Part shown: positions 15,011 through 22,191 of the stretch, in pieces
Position numbering within the stretch: position 1 is the first letter of the stretch
Layout of the letters: every line of letters begins with the position of its first letter
From: a virus
Length of the DNA: 39,344 nucleotides
Reading direction: 5' to 3' (one strand)
Virus record (IMG/VR): IMGVR_UViG_3300033141_005909
Coordinates: 1 to 39,344 of that record
Program-made: the position numbers and the translations under genes
Notes under the pieces: model-generated
What the model saw: the letters and a program-made list of their open reading frames with translations, nothing else
Told to the model about the DNA's origin: nothing
Databases searched by the model: none

Positions 15011-15864
15011 AACTTCCAATAAGATATAATTATGCTGAAGCATATTTAACATTAAGATGTAATTTAGGATGTAGTTATTGTATAAATGATAATTCTGGAG
15101 TAAAAAGAAACAGGAAAGAATTAAGTGCAGATGAATGGGCAAAAGCATTAAATAGAATAGATTTTGGAGAAACACCTTTAACTCTTGGAGGTGGAGAACC
15201 TACATTATATAAAGGATTTTATAATTTATTAGATAAATTAAAGCCAGATATTCAGGTTGATTTATTAACAAATTTAACTTTTAATGTTGATGAATTCATC
15301 AAAAAAACTAAACCAGAAAGATTTACTCAAAATAATATTCCAAGTTATAAATCAATCAGAGCAAGTTTTCATCCAGAAAAACACAACCCAAAAGATTTAG
15401 TAGATAAAGCAGCTAAACTGCAGAATGAAGGATTTCAAATTGGAATTTTTGCATTAAATCATCCTAAAAACATGATAAAAAATATGGAAATAGCTGAATT
15501 AGCAAGAAAAAATAAAATCTATTTCTTTATAAAAGATTTTTTAGGCTGGTTTGACGGACAATTGTTTGGGTATTATAAATATCCAAAAGGATTAGATGGT
15601 GATAGAAAATTAGCAGATTGCAGAACAAAGGAGTTGTTAATTGCTCCAGATGGTGAAATTTATAGGTGTCATAGAGATTTGTATCATGCTGAAAATCCAG
15701 TTGGACATTTATTAGATGAGAATTTTGAAATTCAAGATGTTTTTAGACCTTGTAAAAATTATGGATTATGTAATCCGTGCGATTTAAAATTAAAAACCAA
15801 CCGCTTCTTTCAAATGGGGAATTGTAGTGTGGAAATAATTGAAAATGAAACAAAAAAAATATAG
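15007..15864 (+). CDS. Radical SAM protein (first copy)
   Basis: 285 residues. The CNLGCSYC cluster (Cys18, Cys22, Cys25) binds the 4Fe-4S centre; LGGGEPTL (61-67) is the SAM-binding GGEP motif. The C-terminal part has Cys residues at about CRTK, CHRD, PCKNYGLCNPCD, resembling a SPASM-like auxiliary cluster region. Such proteins carry out radical modification of sugars or peptides; the substrate cannot be read from the sequence. Flanked by glycosyltransferases, so a glycan or precursor is likely. Confidence 0.78.
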   Translation: MKLPIRYNYAEAYLTLRCNLGCSYCINDNSGVKRNRKELSADEWAKALNRIDFGETPLTLGGGEPTLYKGFYNLLDKLKPDIQVDLLTNLTFNVDEFIKKTKPERFTQNNIPSYKSIRASFHPEKHNPKDLVDKAAKLQNEGFQIGIFALNHPKNMIKNMEIAELARKNKIYFFIKDFLGWFDGQLFGYYKYPKGLDGDRKLADCRTKELLIAPDGEIYRCHRDLYHAENPVGHLLDENFEIQDVFRPCKNYGLCNPCDLKLKTNRFFQMGNCSVEIIENETKKI

Positions 15865-16588
15865 GTTATTAAGTATTTGTTCAAGTAGAACATATCCTAA
15901 AAGATTAAGAGAAATGCTGAAAAGTTGGAAGCGAACAAGAACTAAAGGATTAAGCAGAATTTTAATTTATATTTGGGATGAAGACCCAAAAATTGAAGAA
16001 TACAAAAAAATTATAAAAGAATTTAATGATGAAGATATTGAATTTATTTTAGGTAAATCAAGATTTATGACAGAAGTTCTAAATTATATTTCAACAGAAG
16101 TTTATCCAGATTATGATTATTATCAAAATATTAATGATGATCATTATTATGTAGTTAAAGGGTGGGATAAAATGATGATTGATCCTTTGGATAAGAATGG
16201 AGGATGGGGGATTAGTTATTGTAAGGGAAAAAATGATGCTCATAATCCTAATGCAGAGATTATTTCAGGAAAAATAGTAAGGGCATTAGGTTATTATTAT
16301 TATCCAAAATTCAGACAATTTGGCATTGAAGGTTTTGTTATATCTTTAGGACAAGCATGCGGATTTTTTTTGGTTTCAGAAGTAATCGAACATAGATGTA
16401 TTAATATTGGTTATGGAGAAAAAGATGAAACATGGAAATTCATTTATAGTCCTTCAGAAGCATTGCATGCAAGAAGTGCAAGTCAGGAATGGAAAAGCAA
16501 AATGGATGGAGAATTGAAAAAGATTAGAGATATAATTGCAACAGAAATGAAAGAGGATTTTAAAAAAGGGGGGATTGAATATAGATGA
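15845..16588 (+). CDS. Glycosyltransferase-like protein (GT-A type)
   Basis: 247 residues from ATG 15845; a TTG six bases earlier is less likely. Two N-terminal segments (YRLLSICSSRTYPKRLREML and ILIYIWDED) look like the nucleotide-binding half. INDDHYYVVKGWDKMM at about 100-115 carries a DDH in place of DxD, followed by a C-terminal region with AGGF-like GQACGFFLV. It overlaps the radical SAM gene by 20 bases. The sugar and acceptor are unknown. Confidence 0.6.
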   Translation: MKQKKYRLLSICSSRTYPKRLREMLKSWKRTRTKGLSRILIYIWDEDPKIEEYKKIIKEFNDEDIEFILGKSRFMTEVLNYISTEVYPDYDYYQNINDDHYYVVKGWDKMMIDPLDKNGGWGISYCKGKNDAHNPNAEIISGKIVRALGYYYYPKFRQFGIEGFVISLGQACGFFLVSEVIEHRCINIGYGEKDETWKFIYSPSEALHARSASQEWKSKMDGELKKIRDIIATEMKEDFKKGGIEYR

Positions 16589-16848
16589 AAGATGAAGAAG
16601 AAATAATCAGGTGGGTGATGCAGGATGAAATTGTTAAATCCAATAAATTAGTTGCTGAAAGAGCATGTAAATTGATACTCAATTATTGGGAAAATCATTT
16701 GAAAGAATTAAGAAAAAAATTATTGGAGAAAGTTGATTGGGTATGGGATAAATATTCTGAAACAGGCAAGATGGATGGAGCGAAATTATCACATATTATA
16801 AGAGTTTATGATGATGAATTAAAAAAGAAGTTTGGAATAAATGGATAG
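16585..16848 (+). CDS. Hypothetical helical protein in the modification block
   Basis: 87 residues, helical, with Trp-rich patches (WVMQDE, NYWENH, VDWVWDKYSE). Shine-Dalgarno-like GGGGGG lies about 15 bases upstream. Four-base overlap with the glycosyltransferase and eight bases with the membrane gene. No family recognised. Confidence 0.45.
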   Translation: MKDEEEIIRWVMQDEIVKSNKLVAERACKLILNYWENHLKELRKKLLEKVDWVWDKYSETGKMDGAKLSHIIRVYDDELKKKFGING

Positions 16849-17233
16849 CCGTATAAAAAGTGCAAGTAAAAGTATTTTCTGGAGAATAACAGGAATTATT
16901 ATTTTAGCAGTAATTACATATGCCTTTACAGGAAATTGGATACAAACAGGATTAATTACATTTATTCATCATTTCATATTTATTTTTGTATTTTATTTTC
17001 ACGAGAGAATTTGGATTTTAAATAAATCAATTACAGGATTAAAAAGAAAAATTTTAAAGATGTTTATTTATGAAACCTTTTTAGGAAATATAATTTTAGG
17101 TTCAATTACTTATTTGATTACAGGCAGTTGGAAGGCAATGACTGCAATTACACTAACTTATATTGGAATTAAACATATACTTTATATTTTTAATGAATTT
17201 ATTTGGGAGAATAAAAATTTTCCAATAAAATGA
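16841..17233 (+). CDS. DUF2061-type membrane protein (internal duplication)
   Basis: 130 residues, four likely membrane helices. The first half (KSIFWRITGIIILAVITYAFTG, ending in HERIWI) is a DUF2061 repeat, and the second half (YETFLGNIILGSITYLITG, ending in NEFIW) is a degenerate second repeat. In many genomes DUF2061 proteins occur beside APS kinase genes; here a CysC-like fusion lies at 30082. Its role is not known, perhaps transport or anchoring linked to sulfate or nucleotide chemistry. Confidence 0.65.
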   Translation: MDSRIKSASKSIFWRITGIIILAVITYAFTGNWIQTGLITFIHHFIFIFVFYFHERIWILNKSITGLKRKILKMFIYETFLGNIILGSITYLITGSWKAMTAITLTYIGIKHILYIFNEFIWENKNFPIK

Positions 17234-17637
17234 GAATAGTATATTGTTATGTGGTTTGTGATATCCTTCATATAGGGCATATTTTATATTTAGAAAATGC
17301 AAAAGCAATGGGAGATTTATTAATAGTCGGGGTTTTAACAGATGAAGCAGTAATGGAAAAGAAACCAAAACCAATATTCTCATTTGGAGAGAGAATTAAA
17401 ATAATTAAAAGTTTAAAATGTGTAGATTTAGCAATCCCGCAGGTTTCTTATTCTCCAATTGAAAATATTACAAAATTAAAACCAGATATTTTAATGGAAA
17501 GTGATAGTCATTCAAAAAAAGATTTAAAAAAAATCCTGAAAACCTGTGAGAAATTAGGAATAAGAATGGTAATTACGCCTTATTATCCTGAACAAAATTC
17601 AACTAAATTAAAAAATAAAATTAAAAATGGTAAATGA
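17230..17637 (+). CDS. Cytidylyltransferase-like nucleotidyltransferase
   Basis: 135 residues. The catalytic HxGH is present as CDILHIGHILYLENAKAMGD (His14-Ile-Gly-His17 region), with IVGVLTDEA after it and EQNSTKLKNKI at the end in place of the usual S-T-x-K/R-I motif. Size and pattern match glycerol-phosphate or ethanolamine-phosphate type cytidylyltransferases, which make CDP-activated headgroups. Next to a LicD-like gene, it may supply a CDP-linked phosphate group. Confidence 0.72.
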   Translation: MRIVYCYVVCDILHIGHILYLENAKAMGDLLIVGVLTDEAVMEKKPKPIFSFGERIKIIKSLKCVDLAIPQVSYSPIENITKLKPDILMESDSHSKKDLKKILKTCEKLGIRMVITPYYPEQNSTKLKNKIKNGK

Positions 17638-18166
17638 AAATATGAAAAATGCACTTTTTGAATTTGATGATATAGCAAAAGAGTTGGAAATTACTTATTG
17701 TCTTGGACAGGGAACTTGTTTAGGATTTTATAGAGATGGAGATTTTATTAAAGGAGATAATGATATTGATATTGAAATTTGTGTTGATAAAGTAAAATTA
17801 AAAACATTGTTTAATAGATTGCTTGAAATGGGATATGAAGATGAAGATGGAATTGCATACTGCAATATAATTTCAGATAAAGATTATGAATTAAATCAGC
17901 ATTTTAAAAAAGAATTTTCAATGCTTGATATTTTATTTAAATTTGATGGATATAGAAAAAAGTTTCATAAAAAATTTCAGACAATTGAATTTGAAGGAAG
18001 AACATTTAATCTGCCTTCTCCAGTTGAGGAATATCTTGAATTAGAATTTGGAAAAGACTGGAATAAGCCAAAAGATTTGAAAAGCAGGGGAATGAAATCA
18101 TTGCATCCTTATATTGTGGGTAAAGCAATTAAATTTCCAATTATTAATTATTTTAAATATGGTTAA
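17627..18166 (+). CDS. LicD-like phosphotransferase
   Basis: 179 residues. YCLGQGTCLGFYRDGDFIKG followed by DNDIDIEI is the LicD/fukutin nucleotidyltransferase-fold signature (active-site Asp residues in DNDID). LicD enzymes move phosphocholine or similar groups from CDP carriers onto glycans. The preceding cytidylyltransferase fits as its supplier. Its start overlaps that gene by 11 bases. Confidence 0.72.
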   Translation: MVNENMKNALFEFDDIAKELEITYCLGQGTCLGFYRDGDFIKGDNDIDIEICVDKVKLKTLFNRLLEMGYEDEDGIAYCNIISDKDYELNQHFKKEFSMLDILFKFDGYRKKFHKKFQTIEFEGRTFNLPSPVEEYLELEFGKDWNKPKDLKSRGMKSLHPYIVGKAIKFPIINYFKYG

Positions 18167-19244
18167 AAGAATGATGGATTCTACTAAGATGATTTATCAT
18201 TTAGATAGAGTTAAAGATTTTTATGAGAAAGGAAAAAAAGTATCTCCTATTTTAATCAATATTGGAGTTACTAAAATGTGCAATTTAGATTGTTGTTATT
18301 GTTTTGGAGTAAAACAAGGTAGAGACCAAAAAAGCATGATTCAAAGAAAACCGCTTTTAAGATTATTTGAACAAGCCTCAAAATTAGAGATTAAAGCAAT
18401 GGAAATTATTGGAGATGGAGAACCAACTATCAATCCTCATATTTATGATGCAATGGATATTGGAAAGAAAAATGGATTGGATATGGCTTTTGGAACTAAT
18501 GGTATTCTGCTGGATACAGATGAAAAAAGAGAAAATATATTGAGAAATTGCAAGTGGATGAGAATTAATTTATCAGCAGGAAATAGAGAACAATACAAAC
18601 AAATTCATAGGCGGGATTATTTTGATAAATTAATTAAAAATATTGAAAGATTAGTTGAATTGAAAAAAGAAAAAGGATATAAATGTGATATTGGATTGCA
18701 GGCTGTTTTTGTTCCAGATTTAATGAATCAGCATATGTTGGATGAGAGTGATTTGGCTGTTAAATTAGGAGTGGATTATTTTGTAATAAAACAATGCAGT
18801 CTGCCTGAAGGCAATACAAAAGTAGCAGATGTAGAATTTGATGTAAATAGATATGATGATGAAGATATTCAAAATCTTTTAAAAAAGTGCGAAGCAAAAT
18901 CAACTGATAAAACAGAGATTATTCCAAAATATAAAGCAATTAGTCTGAAAGGAAACAGGCCTTATGACCATTGTGTTGATGTTCCTTTTCTATTTCAGGT
19001 GAGCGGGAATGGAAAGTGTTATCCATGCGGTTATTTATTTGGTGATGAAAGATATGAATATGGAGATTTAAATAAACAAAGTTTAAAAGAAATTTTAGAA
19101 AGTGATAGATATTGGAAAATTGTAAATTATATGATTAATGAATTTGATGTTCATACACAATGTGCAGGACATTGTCGTCATGACAGTTCAAATAAATTTG
19201 TTTGGGATTATTTAAATAAACCAGAATCAATTAATTTCATATGA
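18159..19244 (+). CDS. Radical SAM protein with SPASM-like C-terminus (second copy)
   Basis: 362 residues from ATG 18159, which sits at the end of the LicD gene; an in-frame ATG at 18114 is inside LicD and unlikely. CNLDCCYC (Cys41, Cys45, Cys48) is the radical SAM cluster and IIGDGEPT (83-90) the SAM-binding loop. The C-terminus has CVDV, CYPCG and CAGHC clusters that would hold extra Fe-S clusters, as in SPASM or twitch proteins. It is distinct in length from the first copy. Substrate unknown, probably a glycan precursor or peptide. Confidence 0.76.
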   Translation: MVKRMMDSTKMIYHLDRVKDFYEKGKKVSPILINIGVTKMCNLDCCYCFGVKQGRDQKSMIQRKPLLRLFEQASKLEIKAMEIIGDGEPTINPHIYDAMDIGKKNGLDMAFGTNGILLDTDEKRENILRNCKWMRINLSAGNREQYKQIHRRDYFDKLIKNIERLVELKKEKGYKCDIGLQAVFVPDLMNQHMLDESDLAVKLGVDYFVIKQCSLPEGNTKVADVEFDVNRYDDEDIQNLLKKCEAKSTDKTEIIPKYKAISLKGNRPYDHCVDVPFLFQVSGNGKCYPCGYLFGDERYEYGDLNKQSLKEILESDRYWKIVNYMINEFDVHTQCAGHCRHDSSNKFVWDYLNKPESINFI

Positions 19245-19834
19245 AAAAGGAGTTAATTAAGTTTGAAAATAAAGTAAAAAAATTATTTGAAAAGGGAAAA
19301 CTTCCTTATCCAATTCATTTTTGCGGGGGAAATGAGGAGGATTTAAGCATAATTTTTAATTCAATTAAAAAAAATGAATGGGTATTTACAACTCATAGAA
19401 ATCATTATCATTGTTTGTTGAAAGGTATGCCTAAAAAAGAATTATTGGAAAGAATTAAGAGGGGAAGAAGTATGAATGCTTATTCTAAAAAATACAAAAT
19501 ATTTGGCAGTTCAATTGTAGCAGGAAATTGCGCTATTGCAGTTGGTGTAGCTTTGGCAATTAAAAGAAAAAAGAAAAAGGAAATGGTCTGGTGTTTTGTT
19601 GGTGATGGAGCAACAGATGAAGGGCATTTCTGGGAAGCATTAAGATATGCAGAAGGACATGATCTGCCTATAATTTTTATTGTAGAAGATAATGGATTGG
19701 CTGTTGATACTCCGCAAAATGAGAGATATAATTTAATAAAAGATTTGGATAAATATAAAAAAGTTTTTAGATATGAATATAAAAGAAAATATCCGCATGT
19801 TCAAACAGGTAAATGGGTAGATGCTTATATGTGA
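19241..19834 (+). CDS. Thiamine-diphosphate enzyme, E1-alpha-like subunit (minimal)
   Basis: 197 residues. The TPP-binding motif GDGATDEGHFWEALRYAEGH begins at 121 and ends in VEDNGLAVDT (about 148-157); the RSMNAYSKKYKIFG and SIVAGNCAIAVGVALA segments are as in E1-alpha or transketolase N-halves. Usual E1-alpha proteins are about 330 residues; here the C-terminal part is missing, leaving the cofactor domain. It pairs with the next gene, which supplies the pyrimidine-binding domain. The reaction is unknown, perhaps ketol or decarboxylation chemistry on a sugar precursor. Confidence 0.75.
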   Translation: MKKELIKFENKVKKLFEKGKLPYPIHFCGGNEEDLSIIFNSIKKNEWVFTTHRNHYHCLLKGMPKKELLERIKRGRSMNAYSKKYKIFGSSIVAGNCAIAVGVALAIKRKKKKEMVWCFVGDGATDEGHFWEALRYAEGHDLPIIFIVEDNGLAVDTPQNERYNLIKDLDKYKKVFRYEYKRKYPHVQTGKWVDAYM

Positions 19835-19835
19835 A

Positions 19836-20321
19836 ATGGATAAAATGAAAATTAAAAAAGAAATGGAAGAATTGGCAAAAGATAAAAAAGTTGTTTTTAT
19901 TGGTTATAATTTGAAATATGGAAGCCAATGCTATGGAAGCTTAAAGAACATTCCAAAGAAGCAGATAATTGAAATGCCTGTGGCGGAAAATCTAATGACT
20001 GGAATAGCAATAGGGATGAGTTTAGAAGGATATAAGCCTGTTCTAATATTTGAAAGACACGACTATATGTTGAATGCATCTGACCAATTAATCAATCATT
20101 TAAGCAAAATAGAGCAGATGAGTGATGGAGAATTCAAGCCTCATGTAATTATCCGTTCAATTTTAAAAACAAAACCCTTTAAACCTGATGAAACTCATAT
20201 TCAAGATTTTACAGATTTTTTTAAAAAACATTTAAGTTTTCCAGTTAAAGAATACGAGCAGGGCATTTATTTGAAGGCATTAAAAGAAAATAAATCAATT
20301 ATGGGGGTTGAAAGATGGTAG
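19836..20321 (+). CDS. Thiamine-diphosphate enzyme, E1-beta-like subunit (minimal)
   Basis: 161 residues from ATG 19836; ATG 19821 inside the previous gene is an alternative start. The pyrimidine-binding domain is clear: VVFIGYNLKYGS, then EMPVAENLMTGIAIGMSLEG, with the Glu that activates thiamine, and a DYMLNASDQLINHLSKI stretch. The C-terminal transketolase domain of normal E1-beta is absent. With the alpha gene it makes a compact two-subunit enzyme. Confidence 0.73.
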   Translation: MDKMKIKKEMEELAKDKKVVFIGYNLKYGSQCYGSLKNIPKKQIIEMPVAENLMTGIAIGMSLEGYKPVLIFERHDYMLNASDQLINHLSKIEQMSDGEFKPHVIIRSILKTKPFKPDETHIQDFTDFFKKHLSFPVKEYEQGIYLKALKENKSIMGVERW

Positions 20322-20503
20322 ATGATTTTGAGCAATTTGATGACAAACCAGATAGTGTGAAAGTTTCAAGAACAGCAAAAGGCACAGCTACTTGGGAAAT
20401 TAAGATACGGTCAAAGGATTTAACAGATCCTGAAGAACAAGCCAAAGTTGAAAGCTCAATTGAAGCAATCTGGTTGAAATTGAAATCTAAATTTCCTACA
20501 TAA
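20315..20503 (+). CDS. Small acidic protein
   Basis: 62 residues. The start is acidic (VDDFEQFDDKP), then TATWEIKIRSKDL and a helix with Glu. The WEIK strand is seen in small phage proteins of unknown role. It overlaps the end of the E1-beta gene by 7 bases and precedes the nuclease gene by 3 bases. Confidence 0.5.
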   Translation: MVDDFEQFDDKPDSVKVSRTAKGTATWEIKIRSKDLTDPEEQAKVESSIEAIWLKLKSKFPT

Positions 20504-20506
20504 AAA

Positions 20507-20905
20507 ATGATTGATTGGAAGAAAAATAATAAGATTAGTTTGAGAAATTTTTCTGAAGCAGTTGATTTTCATGATGTCGTGAAGACAATGATTGTCAGAA
20601 TGTTGAGAAGAAATTATCCTGATTCTCATTCTGTTCCAATTTATACAGAATTTAGAAAAGACGACCCAAATAAAACATATCCTGATATTTGGATGAGAAT
20701 TAAAAGCAATATAATAGTTTGGGAAATTCAAAAAGAAATCACTAAAAAGTGGTTGTCAAACATCCAAAAAAACTATGAAAATGTTGATTTAATCATTGTT
20801 GATCTAAAAAAAGTTGAAAAACAATGGAATAAATTATTAAAAAACAAAAAGTATATTAACCCTATTGACTTATTAAAAGAAGCACTTGCAGATTATATAA
20901 TATGA
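20507..20905 (+). CDS. PD-(D/E)xK-like nuclease
   Basis: 132 residues. The acidic core is Glu48, then YPDIW with Asp60, then VWEIQKE with Glu73-x-Gln75, a spacing seen in PD-(D/E)xK nucleases in which Lys is replaced by Gln. A following basic helix (TKKWLSNIQK) and hydrophobic strand LIIVDLKK agree. Located directly before the small terminase, so a role in packaging or genome processing is possible; a restriction-like defence role is the alternative. Confidence 0.55.
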   Translation: MIDWKKNNKISLRNFSEAVDFHDVVKTMIVRMLRRNYPDSHSVPIYTEFRKDDPNKTYPDIWMRIKSNIIVWEIQKEITKKWLSNIQKNYENVDLIIVDLKKVEKQWNKLLKNKKYINPIDLLKEALADYII

Positions 20906-21471
20906 AAATTCCTAAAAAATACGGCTCTAAAATAATGAATTGGAAAGCAGAAGGCTATTCTAATCCTGAAATTGCAGATAAATTAAATATTCTTGAAGAA
21001 CAAACAAAATATACTGAAAGAGATGTCCGATATTTTCTTGAAAAAGCAGACATAGATGCCAAGCAGTATTATGCTAAAAAAGGAGAATTAGAACAGCAGA
21101 ATGCACGGAAATATTTTGATACTCTTGATAGAATCAATCAATTAAACAAGTCTGTCTGGGAAATCTATTATCCAACTTTAGAGCTAATCAAATCATTTCA
21201 AGAAAAACTCAGAAAGGCAAATAATTTATCTGAAAAGGAAGTATCCAGTTTGTCAAAATTATTGAATGCATTATCAGCTCAAACTAAAAATCTGCTTCAA
21301 ATAATCGAACATGTTGATAAAATTCTTGGAAAAATATCCAATGAAAAAGTAAATATTACTTATAATATTCAGGATTTAAGCAGAAAAGTAGTGCAATATG
21401 CAAATATTCTGCAGAAAAGATTTGGATTAAAAATTCCTAAGAAAAAATTGAAAGAAAAATACATAGAATAA
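20902..21471 (+). CDS. Probable small terminase subunit
   Basis: 189 residues. The N-terminal 45 residues carry a helix-turn-helix (MNWKAEGYSNPEIADKLNI, then RDVRYFLEK), followed by a long coiled coil (QLNKSVWEIYYPTLELI to LLNALSAQTKNLL) and a basic tail. This design, DNA-binding head plus oligomerising helices, is typical of small terminases. The large subunit is 12 kb away at 33305. A plain DNA-binding regulator remains possible. Confidence 0.55.
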   Translation: MKIPKKYGSKIMNWKAEGYSNPEIADKLNILEEQTKYTERDVRYFLEKADIDAKQYYAKKGELEQQNARKYFDTLDRINQLNKSVWEIYYPTLELIKSFQEKLRKANNLSEKEVSSLSKLLNALSAQTKNLLQIIEHVDKILGKISNEKVNITYNIQDLSRKVVQYANILQKRFGLKIPKKKLKEKYIE

Positions 21472-21485
21472 TCATAAACAAAACA

Positions 21486-21493
21486 TTTAAATA
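21486..21493 (+). promoter_or_regulatory. TATA-like box
   Basis: TTTAAATA centred about 23 bases before an ATG at 21513. It would start a leaderless transcript that contains the small ORF and then the structured segment that follows. Confidence 0.55.
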
Positions 21494-21512
21494 CCTTATT
21501 CTCATTATTATT

Positions 21513-21608
21513 ATGCCACACCTCTGTTTGGTTGGTAATGAAGAAGAAAAATTCCTTCAGAAATCATTAAATGAAGCAGACACTTGTCAAACATGTGAAA
21601 AAAAATAG
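21513..21608 (+). CDS. 31-residue ORF at the start of the structured transcript
   Basis: Reads MPHLCLVGNEEEKFLQKSL, then a Cys-rich end CQTCEK. The C-x2-C suggests metal binding, but it is short. Its first bases (GCCACACCTCT) can pair loosely with AGAGGCGAGGTGGC at 21607, so it may be part of the RNA structure rather than, or as well as, a coding region. Confidence 0.35.
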   Translation: MPHLCLVGNEEEKFLQKSLNEADTCQTCEKK

Positions 21609-21699
21609 AGGCGAGGTGGCACCTCTCTCTTGCAGGAAGAGTAATATCCTGTCAGTAGCTTGATACTGAGATTAAGATAACCTGTCTAAGTCGTCAGTT

Positions 21700-21710
21700 G
21701 TCATCAGACA
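21700..21710 (+). repeat. GTCATCAGACA motif copy 3 (in structured RNA)
   Basis: Within a 16-base stretch GTTGTCATCAGACAGG (21697-21712) that forms the right arm of a hairpin; an exact inverted copy lies at 28046-28061. Confidence 0.6.
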
Positions 21711-21814
21711 GGCCTTAAAAATAAAACGTATGCTTACGGAATAATCCAATAAATATATATCTTTCCAAAAATCTGAGGAGTAAGCTAACTCAGAAAAATC
21801 AGGAAGATATTATA

Positions 21815-21821
21815 TTTTTTT
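21815..21821 (+). terminator. T7 run after a long hairpin
   Basis: T7 directly follows the imperfect outer stem ATCTTTCC/GGAAGAT (21759-21808) of the structured segment; possible transcript end within it. Confidence 0.35.
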
Positions 21822-21930
21822 GGCATTATTCGCCGTGACAATGTCATGGCTGTCCTAAGCCATACCCGTGAATATGCTAATAATACTAAAAAATATATAT
21901 AATATAAGTAAAATAACAATATTATAATAT

Positions 21931-21959
21931 ACCTTTATTTTTCCAAATGAAATAAAGGT
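21931..21959 (+). promoter_or_regulatory. Hairpin sequestering a ribosome binding site
   Basis: ACCTTTATTT and AAATAAAGGT form a perfect 10-base stem with a 9-base loop. The right arm contains AAAGGT, seven bases before the ATG at 21967, so the stem would hide the Shine-Dalgarno. It could act as a translational switch or as a DNA operator for a dimeric repressor. Confidence 0.5.
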
Positions 21960-21966
21960 CATTGAA

Positions 21967-22191
21967 ATGAAATATCAGATAGTTGAAATTAAGTCTAAAG
22001 ATAAAGAAGGAAATTATTTAATTCAGAGATTTATAGATACTGATCAAGGCTTAATTCATCTTCCAATTAAATGGGAATATATTGAGCAAAAAAAAGATGA
22101 AAATATAATTAATATTAAAACAATTGGAGAAATAGATTTAGAATTGCCTTATATTTCAAAAGGAAAATTAAAACCAGTTGAATATAAATGA
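21967..22191 (+). CDS. Hypothetical small protein under hairpin control
   Basis: 74 residues, mostly beta (YQIVEIKSKDKEGNYLIQRF, LIHLPIKWEYIEQ), ending in a Pro and Lys tail. Shine-Dalgarno AAAGGT lies in the stem described at 21931. ATGA overlap with the sulfotransferase-like gene. Function unknown; possibly a small OB-type or KOW-like fold. Confidence 0.5.
   Translation: MKYQIVEIKSKDKEGNYLIQRFIDTDQGLIHLPIKWEYIEQKKDENIINIKTIGEIDLELPYISKGKLKPVEYK

Larger units (their letters stand above)
21609..21880 (+). ncRNA. Candidate structured non-coding RNA
   Basis: No gene fits here, yet hairpins follow each other: GAGGT/ACCTC (21613-21625), CTCTT/AAGAG (21627-21641), CAGTA/TACTG (21653-21668), CCTGTCT/AGACAGG (21681-21712), CGTA/TACG (21727-21738), and CTGAG/CTCAG (21773-21793) inside an outer stem ATCTTTCC/GGAAGAT ending in a T7 run. 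A branched unit has outer stem GCATTATTC/GAATATGC (21823-21877) enclosing TGAC/GTCA and TGGCT/AGCCA. CCTGTC occurs twice and could compete for AGACAGG. GC content is clearly above the surroundings. Not recognised as a known RNA class; identity open. Confidence 0.5.

Noticed and set aside
21770-21800. Hammerhead ribozyme core (CTGAGGA ... GAAA)
   Set aside because: Although CTGANGA and GAAA occur, stem II does not pair and CTGAG pairs instead with CTCAG in a plain hairpin.
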